From a virus, in IMG/VR virus record IMGVR_UViG_3300044631_002094, positions 1 through 37,858 of that record: a stretch of DNA of 37,858 bases. One strand, given 5' to 3'. The number at the start of each line of letters is the position of its first letter. Position 1 is the first letter of the stretch. This document shows, piece by piece, positions 23,294 to 29,399 of this stretch. The translations under genes were made by a program, and so were the position numbers. A model generated the notes under the pieces. That model saw only the letters and a list, made by a program, of their open reading frames with translations. It made no database searches and had not been told where the DNA came from.

Positions 23294-23324
23294 ACGGGGC
23301 TTCCCATCAACAAAGAAACCCCGT
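23294..23324. terminator. Bidirectional terminator with second hairpin
   Basis: ACGGGG (23294-23299) pairs with CCCCGT (23319-23324), extended by TTC/GAA after a mismatch; a run of A on the left acts as T-run for the leftward strand. A second hairpin AAGTGG/CCACTT lies at 23333-23357. They separate convergent genes, and 23290-23406 shows no gene. Confidence 0.8.
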
Positions 23325-23406
23325 CCAGTTTTAAGTGGCAAGAAACCAAAACCACTTAGGAGCGTTGATGTTGTTATGACACATACACCAACCATTGTCA
23401 ACGGGT

Positions 23407-23802
23407 TTATAAATCTCTGTATTCTGGGTCATAAAGAAGTCCGTCTGTTTTTTCGATTTCCTCTGTGGACCAAACATATTTGATATAGTTAGACTTGCGT
23501 GGCTTTTCTACGGAAAAATCCATGCAAACATCCAGCAACCCACCTAAAAAATCTTCATACTCATCGCGGGTTAAGAGAAACTCTAAAGCACCCAAATTGA
23601 CTGCGCCTTCTTGATCTTTCGTTTTAATACGAAAAAGACTTTTAGAAAGATTGTTTGGATAAAAAACATAACCAATTAAGGTAACGTCACTCCCGAGCAA
23701 CTCTTCATCATCGGAAAATTCCACGTATTCCAACGTATATTGTTCTCTTTCGTACACATCTGTGCACTCAAAAGGTTTTTCAAAATCTGATAGCGAAATC
23801 AT
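23407..23802 (-). CDS. Hypothetical acidic protein
   Basis: 131 aa from ATG 23802 with AAAGGAA eight bases upstream. Acidic mixed alpha/beta (EFSDDEELLGSDVTLIGYVFY, later RDEYEDFLGGLLDVCMDF). No motif recognised. Has its own promoter at 23833-23861. Early acidic small proteins can be anti-defence inhibitors, but nothing here shows that. Confidence 0.7.
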   Translation of the reverse strand: MISLSDFEKPFECTDVYEREQYTLEYVEFSDDEELLGSDVTLIGYVFYPNNLSKSLFRIKTKDQEGAVNLGALEFLLTRDEYEDFLGGLLDVCMDFSVEKPRKSNYIKYVWSTEEIEKTDGLLYDPEYRDL

Positions 23803-23832
23803 AAAGGTTCCTTTGTTTGTTGTTGTTTGCAT

Positions 23833-23861
23833 ACACTACACAACAAAAGATCCCTTGTCAA
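23833..23861 (-). promoter_or_regulatory. Sigma70-like promoter
   Basis: -35 TTGACA (23861-23856), 17-bp spacer, -10 TAGTGT (23838-23833), read leftward, followed by the ATGCAAACAACAAC type leader seen at other promoters here. Confidence 0.75.
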
Positions 23862-23864
23862 TGA

Positions 23865-24122
23865 TTATTTTGCCAAACGAAATTCTCTCCAAAACCTATC
23901 GTTACTTTCGTTTATCTGCTCAAGAGTTCGGTTTGCTTCTTGTTTTCTCATGAAATCAAGCATTTCTTGTTGATTTTGTAATTCAGATGTTCTTGCAGCC
24001 GACTCACATTCTGCCGTCCACATTGTACTACAGTTTAATGGCATGTAGGTTTGTGGGCTATAGTATTGCGCCATAGCATCACTTGAAAGCAAAGCGACTA
24101 AAATTAAAGATTTTTTGACCAT
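23865..24122 (-). CDS. Small exported protein with signal peptide
   Basis: 85 aa. Residues 1-18 are a Sec signal peptide: basic start VKK, hydrophobic core SLILVALLSS, and cleavage site AMA before Q19. The mature part is Gln/Glu/Arg-rich with two Cys (C31, C39) that could form a disulfide in the periplasm; the end is a charged helix. Overlaps the upstream gene by 19 bp. A phage protein sent to the envelope outside the lysis cassette could block superinfection or help lysis; inference. Confidence 0.75.
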   Translation of the reverse strand: MVKKSLILVALLSSDAMAQYYSPQTYMPLNCSTMWTAECESAARTSELQNQQEMLDFMRKQEANRTLEQINESNDRFWREFRLAK

Positions 24123-24337
24123 GGACCAATCTCCTTTTTGTTTGCATAAACCTTACGAAAAACAGATGCTTTTTTTTCACACTCGGTTAAATCATCACCC
24201 GTGAAATGAACCCGCATTGTTCTTTCTATACCGCCAACCACAAACGATTTATACTCAGCCTGTAGTTTCTTTGCCTTTTTTTCAAAGGTTGGCAATTCAT
24301 CTTTGTGAATCCCTGTGTAGTAGTATGATAAAATCAT
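24104..24337 (-). CDS. Hypothetical protein
   Basis: 77 aa from ATG 24337, which forms ATGA with the upstream stop; an ATG three codons earlier (24346) is inside that gene. Pattern ILSYYYTGIHKDELPTFEKK, then GGIERTMRVHFTGDDL. Lys/Glu-rich, soluble. Unknown function. Confidence 0.65.
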   Translation of the reverse strand: MILSYYYTGIHKDELPTFEKKAKKLQAEYKSFVVGGIERTMRVHFTGDDLTECEKKASVFRKVYANKKEIGPWSKNL

Positions 24338-24735
24338 GGCTTGCAATACCCTTCATATTTATTAAAAAATTCACTAACTTCTAAAATTTCATCAATTCTT
24401 GGGTGGATTTTTTTTATTATTTTTACACTTTCACAAAGTTCTTTTTTAGCGGCTTGCACAAAAAAAGAACACAAATCAGGCGTAACCTTAAAAGGATCAG
24501 AAAAACCGTAAGTTTTTTCTTGATTTGTAAAATGCCCTCGCCCTAAGTTTGTAAAAACAATGGCTTTAATGTAATTAAAGGATGTTCCGTGGCTAACTTC
24601 TTCAGATTTAAGAACACAGTCCCTTGTTTTTTTCTCCATAACCTCAATAAAATGAACAAGATTTTTGCTTTCCTTTATCCAAAACAAAGCTGTTTCAATA
24701 TCATCTTTTTTAAGTGGTTTATTTGCCTTAATCAT
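24334..24735 (-). CDS. Hypothetical protein
   Basis: 133 aa from ATG 24735 (AGAAAG upstream); the longer in-frame reading to 24810 runs back through the DUF551 gene and is rejected. Helical with four scattered Cys (TRDCVLKSEEV, DLCSFF, ELCES, GYCKP). No family recognised. Confidence 0.65.
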   Translation of the reverse strand: MIKANKPLKKDDIETALFWIKESKNLVHFIEVMEKKTRDCVLKSEEVSHGTSFNYIKAIVFTNLGRGHFTNQEKTYGFSDPFKVTPDLCSFFVQAAKKELCESVKIIKKIHPRIDEILEVSEFFNKYEGYCKP

Positions 24736-24737
24736 AA

Positions 24738-24953
24738 TCACATGCTTTCTGGTTCTGGGGGCGGCGGCAAAGGCATCCAATGGGTAGGCCACCACTCTCC
24801 GTCGTTGCAATAAAGATTTTTCCAGTATCCTCCTTTATAGGAGCACGTTGGGGGGTGGTCACTCCAATGAATAACTGTCATTTTGCCATCTTCATATCCC
24901 AACACATGGGTACCATCCCTAGGTGCGGTCTTAATAAGTTTCCATTCGCTCAT
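24738..24953 (-). CDS. DUF551 family protein
   Basis: 71 aa. The pattern WKLIKTAPRDGTHVLGYEDG, then WWPTHWMPLPPPP is the hallmark of DUF551, a small family in phages and prophages whose function is unknown to me. Start at ATG 24953 after AAGAGA. First gene of its operon. Confidence 0.85.
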   Translation of the reverse strand: MSEWKLIKTAPRDGTHVLGYEDGKMTVIHWSDHPPTCSYKGGYWKNLYCNDGEWWPTHWMPLPPPPEPESM

Positions 24954-24983
24954 AATCTCTTGACTTTCGTTTGTGTTATGTAT

Positions 24984-25012
24984 ACCATACACCAACACAA
25001 TGACAAAATCAA
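24984..25012 (-). promoter_or_regulatory. Leftward promoter, divergent from 25023 gene
   Basis: -35 TTGATT (25012-25007), 17-bp spacer, -10 TATGGT (24989-24984). The dyad GTGTAT-N3-ATACAt covers the -10 with one mismatch, as in the promoter at 21188-21216. Confidence 0.75.
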
Positions 25013-25022
25013 GAGATAAGTT

Positions 25023-25469
25023 ATGAAAAATGATGCGTGGTTAAAGTATAATGATGCGTGTAAAAAAACGATCATTGCGTTTCTCAAGAAATACTACCCT
25101 GAAGAATCTTTGGAAACGGTGTATTTTGTTGGGTGGGACGAAAACGATTACACCATGGTTTTTGAATGCTGTGATATGTACTACAGCATAGACTTTGTGC
25201 AGGAATGCCTAAAGCTAGATGCCACGTTTGAAGATATAAATTCACATTATGAATACGTCCTTCAATGCGCGATACAAGGCAAAGAAGAGGGCATTAACTT
25301 TAGAACGTGGGTGAAACACCCTGAGAAAAGAAAAACACCTGAACAGCAGCCTTTTACTACGGAAAAAAAGCTACGGCAGCTACTCAAGAAATGTATCCCC
25401 GCCCTTGAAGGCGTGACAATGCATGAATCTTTGGTGGCAGAGATTCAAAAAGAAATTAAACATCTTTAA
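25023..25469 (+). CDS. Hypothetical protein
   Basis: 148 aa, ribosome-binding site AAGAGA. Aromatic acidic middle with Cys-Cys (YTMVFECCDMYYSIDFVQEC) and a helical Lys-rich C-terminus. Divergent from DUF551. No known motif. Followed by the 364-bp control region. Confidence 0.7.
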   Translation: MKNDAWLKYNDACKKTIIAFLKKYYPEESLETVYFVGWDENDYTMVFECCDMYYSIDFVQECLKLDATFEDINSHYEYVLQCAIQGKEEGINFRTWVKHPEKRKTPEQQPFTTEKKLRQLLKKCIPALEGVTMHESLVAEIQKEIKHL

Positions 25470-25601
25470 AACCGTCTAAAACCGTCTAAAACTATAAAGG
25501 CCGCTTGTTAGCGCAAGCGACCTTAAACGGGATCAGTGGACCTGTCCCAGTGACAATAGTGTCAGCTGTCAGCGTACAACAGACTTCCCTTTTTGTCAAC
25601 T
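25470..25601. promoter_or_regulatory. Intergenic hairpins and small repeats after 25023 gene
   Basis: Two 10-bp repeats AAACCGTCTA (25469-25488) follow the stop. AAGGCCGCTTG (25497-25507) pairs with CAAGCGACCTT (25514-25524) with one mismatch, a hairpin without T-run. TGACA-ATAG-TGTCA lies at 25551-25564. No gene seen in this stretch. Confidence 0.7.
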
Positions 25602-25696
25602 ATTTCCAAAATGGAAATAACCACTCATGGGCACAGATGGGAAATCATGGGAATTTATGGGACCATTTATAATTACAGAAGGTACCATTTATAATT
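25602..25696 (+). promoter_or_regulatory. Phased iteron and operator array upstream of the replication gene
   Basis: Palindrome ATTTCCA-AAA-TGGAAAT (25602-25618); four ATGGG motifs at 25627, 25637, 25647 and 25657, each exactly 10 bp apart, so on one face of the helix; then two ACCATTTATAATT direct repeats (25662-25674, 25684-25696) 22 bp apart. Likely binding sites for an initiator or repressor. Confidence 0.72.
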
Positions 25697-25699
25697 TTA

Positions 25700-25723
25700 G
25701 GTTGACTTTTCTGTTAGTATAAT
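25700..25723 (+). promoter_or_regulatory. Promoter of the replication leader
   Basis: Consensus -10 TATAAT at 25718-25723. A TTGACT lies only 10 bp before it, too close to serve as its -35; the 17-bp position has TTTTAG. The promoter may thus need an activator bound at the upstream array. Confidence 0.6.
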
Positions 25724-25729
25724 ATACCA

Positions 25730-25804
25730 ACAACATGGGGCTAGGCATTGCAAGGCCGAAAGCCCAATTCTTCCTTCCTCGGGACGGGTTGCCCCATATT
25801 TTTT
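25730..25804 (+). ncRNA. Structured leader or small RNA ending in a terminator
   Basis: From the expected start (~25730) the transcript holds ATGGGGC (25735-25741), inner hairpin elements (GGC-CGAAA-GCC) and GCCCCAT (25791-25797), followed by T-run 25799-25804: a perfect 7-bp closing stem with 49 enclosed bases. The loop segment CCTTCCTC (25773-25780) is the exact complement of GAGGAAGG (25817-25824), the ribosome-binding site of the next gene. It could be an attenuator/leader or a ~75-nt small RNA. A 23-codon frame also starts at 25735 but has no ribosome-binding site. Confidence 0.6.
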
Positions 25805-25833
25805 AAAGAGGGAGAAGAGGAAGGTATCACGAA

Positions 25834-26754
25834 ATGAAGCCCCCATACATAAAGCTATACGTGAAGGATTTTGCCTTTGAGATACAAGGCATGACCAAAA
25901 AGCAAATCGGCGAATACATGCTAAAATTCTTGGAAGCCTACCGCCAAGAATCAATCCCCGATGAATTATCCGACCACAGTATCTTTTCAGAATTGCAAAA
26001 TTCTTTGGAAACCTACGAAGGAATCTGTGAAAAAAATCGCAAAAACGGAAGCAAAAATGGAAAAAAAATAACAAAAAATGAAAAAAAACACGATCACGAA
26101 ATTTTAAAAAACGATGTTAGAAATTTTGAACACAATGCAACAAATACAATGGATTGCGAAAGCGACTGGCTTAATTCTGGCTACCCAGAAAAAAGCCAAA
26201 AAGAACCCACACTGGTTAACCAAGAACCAAGAACCAATAACCAAGAACCAAATATAAAAAAGAAAAATATAAAAAAGAAAAAAGCTGAGTTTGAGAAACC
26301 AGAGGATGTGAGTGAAGAGACTTGGGTTGGTTGGTTGGCGTTACGGAAAGTGAAAAACGCTACCGTGACGGACGTGGTGATTAACGCTATGCGGAAAGAG
26401 GCTGATTTGCTTGGCTGGACGTTAGAGCAGGCCATGGTGGAAACGTGCTCAAGAAACTGGCAAGGCTTTAAAGCGTCGTGGGTGCAAAATGATATGGCCC
26501 GCAATGTCCATCAGAAGACTGCCAGCACGCATCTGGTTGCGTCTGGCATGGGTGGTATACCTAGCAAGGCAGATATGGTGCTACGGTTGAAAAATGGGGC
26601 TTGGAGTGATGTGGATCAGTTGCGGGGTATTTTGGATCATTTAAAAACGCTGAGGCTGATGGAAACCAAGGTGAATGAGCAAAATGAATTGCAGCGTTTG
26701 GCGACAAAAACGCATTTGCGGATTTGTGATTTAACAGGGGAAGCTCCTTTTTAG
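25834..26754 (+). CDS. Replication initiator / replisome organiser (DUF1376-type)
   Basis: 306 aa. Residues 1-75 are DUF1376-like: IKLYVKDFAFEIQGMTKKQIGEYMLKFLEAYRQ-type helices (winged-helix DNA-binding half in known phage initiators). Residues 100-152 are a low-complexity linker (NQEP and KKK repeats) encoded by origin-like iterons. The C-terminal region holds W..F.ASWVQ (NWQGFKASWVQND) typical of the helicase-loading/primosomal part of such proteins. Starts at ATG 25834, 9 bp after AAGG. No phage helicase, primase or polymerase gene was found, so it probably recruits the host replisome. Confidence 0.78.
   Translation: MKPPYIKLYVKDFAFEIQGMTKKQIGEYMLKFLEAYRQESIPDELSDHSIFSELQNSLETYEGICEKNRKNGSKNGKKITKNEKKHDHEILKNDVRNFEHNATNTMDCESDWLNSGYPEKSQKEPTLVNQEPRTNNQEPNIKKKNIKKKKAEFEKPEDVSEETWVGWLALRKVKNATVTDVVINAMRKEADLLGWTLEQAMVETCSRNWQGFKASWVQNDMARNVHQKTASTHLVASGMGGIPSKADMVLRLKNGAWSDVDQLRGILDHLKTLRLMETKVNEQNELQRLATKTHLRICDLTGEAPF
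26218..26281 (+). other. Candidate replication origin: five 7-bp iterons plus AT-rich repeats
   Basis: Five head-to-tail copies of AACCAAG (copies 3 and 5 differ in the last base) at 26218-26252, directly followed by two copies of ATATAAAAAAGAAAA (26252-26266, 26267-26281). Iterons followed by an AT-rich opening region inside the initiator gene is the layout of lambda ori in O. Confidence 0.72.
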
Positions 26755-26755
26755 A

Positions 26756-26784
26756 TTGACGCAACGTAAAATACGTTGTACAAA
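26756..26784 (+). promoter_or_regulatory. Promoter with palindrome filling the spacer
   Basis: -35 TTGACG (26756-26761), -10 TACAAA (26779-26784); the 17-bp spacer is itself the palindrome CAACGTA-AAA-TACGTTG. A half-site TACGTT recurs at 26792-26797, and a degenerate copy at 27127-27141. Confidence 0.7.
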
Positions 26785-26819
26785 CACAAAATACGTTATC
26801 AATCAGCAAGAGAGATTTT

Positions 26820-27128
26820 ATGAAAAAACTAAAAAACGGATGCTACGCAGACGAAAATGGCGGATTTTCTGGCGTTGATCCAAGAGGACTTAGTGAAGAG
26901 CAACTTAACGATCTTGGGCATAAAAAAATGCCTTTAAGAAAAATTATTAGGGAAAAGTGTTTAGATTGCACTTGTAACCAGATTGTTGAGATTGCCAAGT
27001 GTCCAGTAGTGTCTTGCCCCCTTTGGCCGTACAGGATGAATTCTAATCCATTTAATACAAGGGAAATGAGCGACGAACAGAAAGAATGTATTGCGAATAG
27101 GCTGAAGGGCGCAAGAGAGAAAAAGTAA
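26820..27128 (+). CDS. Cysteine-rich, zinc-finger-like phage protein
   Basis: 102 aa. Five Cys at 47, 50, 52, 61 and 66 (KCLDCTCNQ, then KCPVVSCPLWPYR) form a likely zinc-binding knuckle. The motif CLDC...CP..CPLWPYR is shared by a small phage and prophage family whose function is not known to me. Own promoter and operator upstream; may bind nucleic acid near the origin. Confidence 0.78.
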   Translation: MKKLKNGCYADENGGFSGVDPRGLSEEQLNDLGHKKMPLRKIIREKCLDCTCNQIVEIAKCPVVSCPLWPYRMNSNPFNTREMSDEQKECIANRLKGAREKK

Positions 27129-27163
27129 CGTATTATGCGTTGATTGTTTTGAAGGGTAGTTTT

Positions 27164-27682
27164 ATGGATTGGAACAATGAAGGTAAGACGGAATTGATGC
27201 GTTTGGTGTCAAGGGTGTGTGATTTGGAAAAGGTTTATGGTGTTGTTCAGAAAGACCCGAAAGGCATTTGTCGTGTTTTGCAAGATTGGTTATCGGAAGA
27301 TTTTTCCATAGAGCAGGTTTGTTTTGCTGTTGGGGAGTTGGTAAAGCAATCGGTGAAGGTGCCGATGCCGGATGAGATACGGGCATTTTTGAACCCGCAG
27401 GAACGCAAGATCACTGTTGGGGAGTATATACAAGCGCGGAAAGATTATGCGGATAATGGAAAACAGATTGGGTGCCAGCATTTGGATACGATTTTGCGCT
27501 TTCAGGAGCAGAATGCCGATGAAAGAAAAGGCATTGAGCGTCGGAAAGAGCAGATTGCCAGTCTTGGTTATGATGGCCACAAGATTGCCAGAAAAGATGA
27601 TGGGTTAGAGATATATTTACCCAAAAAGTTTTCTGCACCGAGTGCAAAATCTATTGGGAAATTGGTTAGGGATAATGCTTGA
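27164..27682 (+). CDS. Replication-region protein, paralogue of 27732 gene
   Basis: 172 aa from ATG 27164 (GAAGGG upstream). The first 80 residues (ELMRLVSRVCDLEKVYG, DPKGICRVLQDWLSEDF, VPMPDEIRAFL) align by eye with the next gene; the rest is a unique helical region with ARKDYADNGKQIG. No enzyme motif. A helicase loader or initiator cofactor fits the position. Confidence 0.65.
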   Translation: MDWNNEGKTELMRLVSRVCDLEKVYGVVQKDPKGICRVLQDWLSEDFSIEQVCFAVGELVKQSVKVPMPDEIRAFLNPQERKITVGEYIQARKDYADNGKQIGCQHLDTILRFQEQNADERKGIERRKEQIASLGYDGHKIARKDDGLEIYLPKKFSAPSAKSIGKLVRDNA

Positions 27683-27707
27683 CGGTGGTTTGTGTTTGTG
27701 TTATGCA
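27679..27707 (+). promoter_or_regulatory. Sigma70-like promoter
   Basis: -35 TTGACG (27679-27684, overlapping the previous stop), 17-bp spacer, -10 TATGCA (27702-27707), then TACACAACAAC as at other promoters. Confidence 0.7.
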
Positions 27708-27731
27708 TACACAACAACAAGGGAGTGAATC

Positions 27732-27989
27732 ATGAGTTGGACTGATCCGCAGCGTAACGAGTTGTTTTATCACATCAACCGTATTTGCCGTGTGATGGAT
27801 ATGTATGGATGTGGGGTGCGTGATCCGCAGAAAGTGTGTGATGCTTTGCAGGATATATTATCCGCGCGTTTTGCTGGTGATGATGTTGTTGTCGCCGTGA
27901 AGGCGATTATTCATAAAAAGGGCAGGGTTCCTTTGCCTTCGGAGATTGAGGATTTTATCGGACAAAAGGAGGAAAATCATGACGCATAA
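27732..27989 (+). CDS. Short paralogue of 27164 protein
   Basis: 85 aa, starting MSWTDPQRNELFYHINRICR. Shares with the upstream protein the W at position 3, EL..., R-(I/V)-C, YG, DP, LQD-(W/I)-LS, F, V..AV and VP.P.EI..F in the same order, so it is a one-domain tandem copy. Ribosome-binding site GGGAG. Could modulate the longer protein. Confidence 0.7.
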   Translation: MSWTDPQRNELFYHINRICRVMDMYGCGVRDPQKVCDALQDILSARFAGDDVVVAVKAIIHKKGRVPLPSEIEDFIGQKEENHDA

Positions 27990-28404
27990 ATACGAAAGAA
28001 TTTCAAAGGTTATCAAGGAAGCCTTTGGGGAGCCAAACCAGTTTATGAGCGACCATTATATTAAAGACCATGCCGATCTTGTGCATTTTGCGTATGCGGT
28101 TTTAGAGGAGTTTGACGGGCCTCGTGTAGATGATGTTTTATTGAAGGAATATGAACACGGGCACTCTAAACATTTTTCTGAAAAGCAGTTAATTTTAGAC
28201 ACCATAAAACAGCTAACTGAGGAAGGCATTGTGCCTACTCGTAGGTCTATATGTGATCGGTCAGGTATAGACATAGCCAGAGTATCAAACCTGCTTCAGT
28301 CTTTGCGATTAAAGGCCATTTTAGACAGTAACACGACATACGGGGGGCGCAGAGTTGGCCGTATGGTTGAATCTTTCTCTATCAGGGAGAATAAAGATGC
28401 TTAA
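27979..28404 (+). CDS. Winged-helix DNA-binding protein
   Basis: 141 aa from ATG 27979 with GGAGG, overlapping the previous gene by 11 bp. Residues 68-115 (KQLILDTIKQLTEEGIVPTR, RSGIDIARVSNLLQSLR) form a MarR/IclR-like winged helix; the N-terminal 60 residues are helical. Probably a regulator or replication accessory protein. Confidence 0.68.
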   Translation: MTHKYERISKVIKEAFGEPNQFMSDHYIKDHADLVHFAYAVLEEFDGPRVDDVLLKEYEHGHSKHFSEKQLILDTIKQLTEEGIVPTRRSICDRSGIDIARVSNLLQSLRLKAILDSNTTYGGRRVGRMVESFSIRENKDA

Positions 28405-28588
28405 AAAATTGTTTGTTTACATTGAGAAAATGTTTATGTTCCTTTGGTTCGGGGTTACTGCTTTGTATTTTTTGGGTTGTCTTTCTGGTTTTGAGAATCG
28501 TTCTTTAGTAGATTTTGCCCTTTTGTTTGGCTTTGCTGGGTTTTTTATGTTTTGGGCGAGGCATCAGTGTGATGGAAATAATTTGTAA
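28397..28588 (+). CDS. Small two-pass membrane protein
   Basis: 63 aa from ATG 28397; overlaps the winged-helix gene by 8 bp. Hydrophobic helices near 11-30 and 38-54, with a short acidic loop between (FENRSLVD). Overlaps the next membrane gene by 17 bp. Function unknown. Confidence 0.65.
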   Translation: MLKKLFVYIEKMFMFLWFGVTALYFLGCLSGFENRSLVDFALLFGFAGFFMFWARHQCDGNNL

Positions 28589-28760
28589 ATCCTTGTTTTT
28601 TATAGCATCCTTATTAGCGATTATTGTCACAGTTTATGGCGTAATTTACGGCGTTGTAGTTAATAATTTTTCTTTAGTATTTGTCACAATCTTTGTTTTT
28701 GTACCAATTTGTACAAACATATTTGATTATTTTGAAAAAAAAATTGATGATCGGTGGTAA
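28572..28760 (+). CDS. Small two-pass membrane protein
   Basis: 62 aa from ATG 28572. Helices near 6-29 and 33-50; C-terminus charged (FEKKIDDRW). Paired with the preceding membrane protein by overlap, perhaps acting as a complex such as an exclusion system; not shown by sequence. Confidence 0.6.
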   Translation: MEIICKSLFFIASLLAIIVTVYGVIYGVVVNNFSLVFVTIFVFVPICTNIFDYFEKKIDDRW

Positions 28761-28762
28761 AG

Positions 28763-29065
28763 ATGGATCGCGCTGAAGTGATACAGCGATTAAAGGACGT
28801 GTTGCCGAAAACAGAGGCACCGTTTGTGGATATCTTTTTAAAAACACTTGAGGTTGAATCGCGTCCGTCGGAGGGGTTGGTGGTTTTGAGACTCCCTGGG
28901 CGGCATTTGGGATATACAATGCAGCTTTATGGGTCGGCATTGGAAAGATGCTTTGAAGAGCCTAACGTGTGCATGATGAAGGGAAGCAAGGTTGAGTGGA
29001 TCAAGAAAGAAAGGGATTATGTGTTGCCAAAGAAAGAAACAAAGGCAATGTGGTGGCAGAATTGA
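28763..29065 (+). CDS. Hypothetical protein, last gene of replication operon
   Basis: 100 aa from ATG 28763; GTG at 28754 would add three residues. Beta/alpha mix (EGLVVLRLPGRHLGYTMQLYG), Lys/Glu-rich C-terminus. No recognised motif. Followed by hairpin terminators. Confidence 0.65.
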   Translation: MDRAEVIQRLKDVLPKTEAPFVDIFLKTLEVESRPSEGLVVLRLPGRHLGYTMQLYGSALERCFEEPNVCMMKGSKVEWIKKERDYVLPKKETKAMWWQN

Positions 29066-29131
29066 TGCAAAAATCCTTGCAATCTTTGACAAAATGTGAT
29101 TAAGTTTTTGGTGTATAAGGCAAGTGAAAGG

Positions 29132-29151
29132 CCGCATCATGCGGGGTGTTT
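29132..29151 (+). terminator. Hairpin at end of replication operon
   Basis: CCGCA-TCA-TGCGG (29132-29144) followed by GGTGTTTT. A short perfect G/C-rich stem with a weak T-run; probable terminator. Confidence 0.6.
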
Positions 29152-29160
29152 TGAAAAAAA

Positions 29161-29297
29161 CCTAGCTTGCTTTGGAGTGGCCAGTAAAGATTTTGGATTG
29201 GGAATGCTCGGTCGGTCTTATTGGTCATTCTGGTTGTCTTGAGGGGATGCTATACAGGCAGCCTTAACAAGCCCTAAGCACCTATAGGGTTTTGTTT
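29161..29297 (+). ncRNA. Candidate structured RNA in convergent intergenic gap
   Basis: GCTTG (29165-29169) pairs with CAAGC (29268-29272); inside it TGGCCAGTAAAGA (29178-29190) pairs with TCTTATTGGTCA (29216-29227) with two G-U pairs and one bulge; it ends at CCCTA (29272-29276) / TAGGG (29285-29289) and TTTTGTTT. No gene overlaps it. Possible RNA start near 29120 has only a poor promoter. Confidence 0.42.
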
Positions 29298-29396
29298 AAA
29301 AAGGGAGGATAAATCCTCACATCGTGCCTCATGTGCTGCCTTTCATCGATTGGCTACGAGTATGGGGAATTTGACGATGTTGGTTCCTCCCTTTTT
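29298..29396. terminator. Long-range inverted repeat before convergent operon
   Basis: AAAAAGGGAGGA (29298-29309) and TCCTCCCTTTTT (29385-29396) are perfect 12-bp complements 75 bases apart, with inner ACATCG/CGATGT (29319-29324, 29375-29380). Both strands end in CCCTTTTT. It may act as bidirectional terminator, or belong to the RNA next to it. Confidence 0.55.
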
Positions 29397-29399
29397 CCC

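Noticed and set aside
24334-24810. Extended start of the 24334 gene at 24810
   Set aside because: The added codons run through the DUF551 coding region and lack a ribosome-binding site; ATG 24735 fits better.
25735-25797. Signal-recognition (4.5S) RNA or RNase P RNA on either strand
   Set aside because: The GGAAGGA-like bases of the minus strand resemble these superficially, but conserved loops and stem order do not match.
25735-25806. 23-codon leader peptide in the structured leader
   Set aside because: Start ATG is in the closing stem and has no ribosome-binding site; the RNA structure explains the segment better.
29161-29297. tRNA or tmRNA
   Set aside because: No acceptor stem with CCA-type end and no GTTCGAATC T-loop; fold differs.
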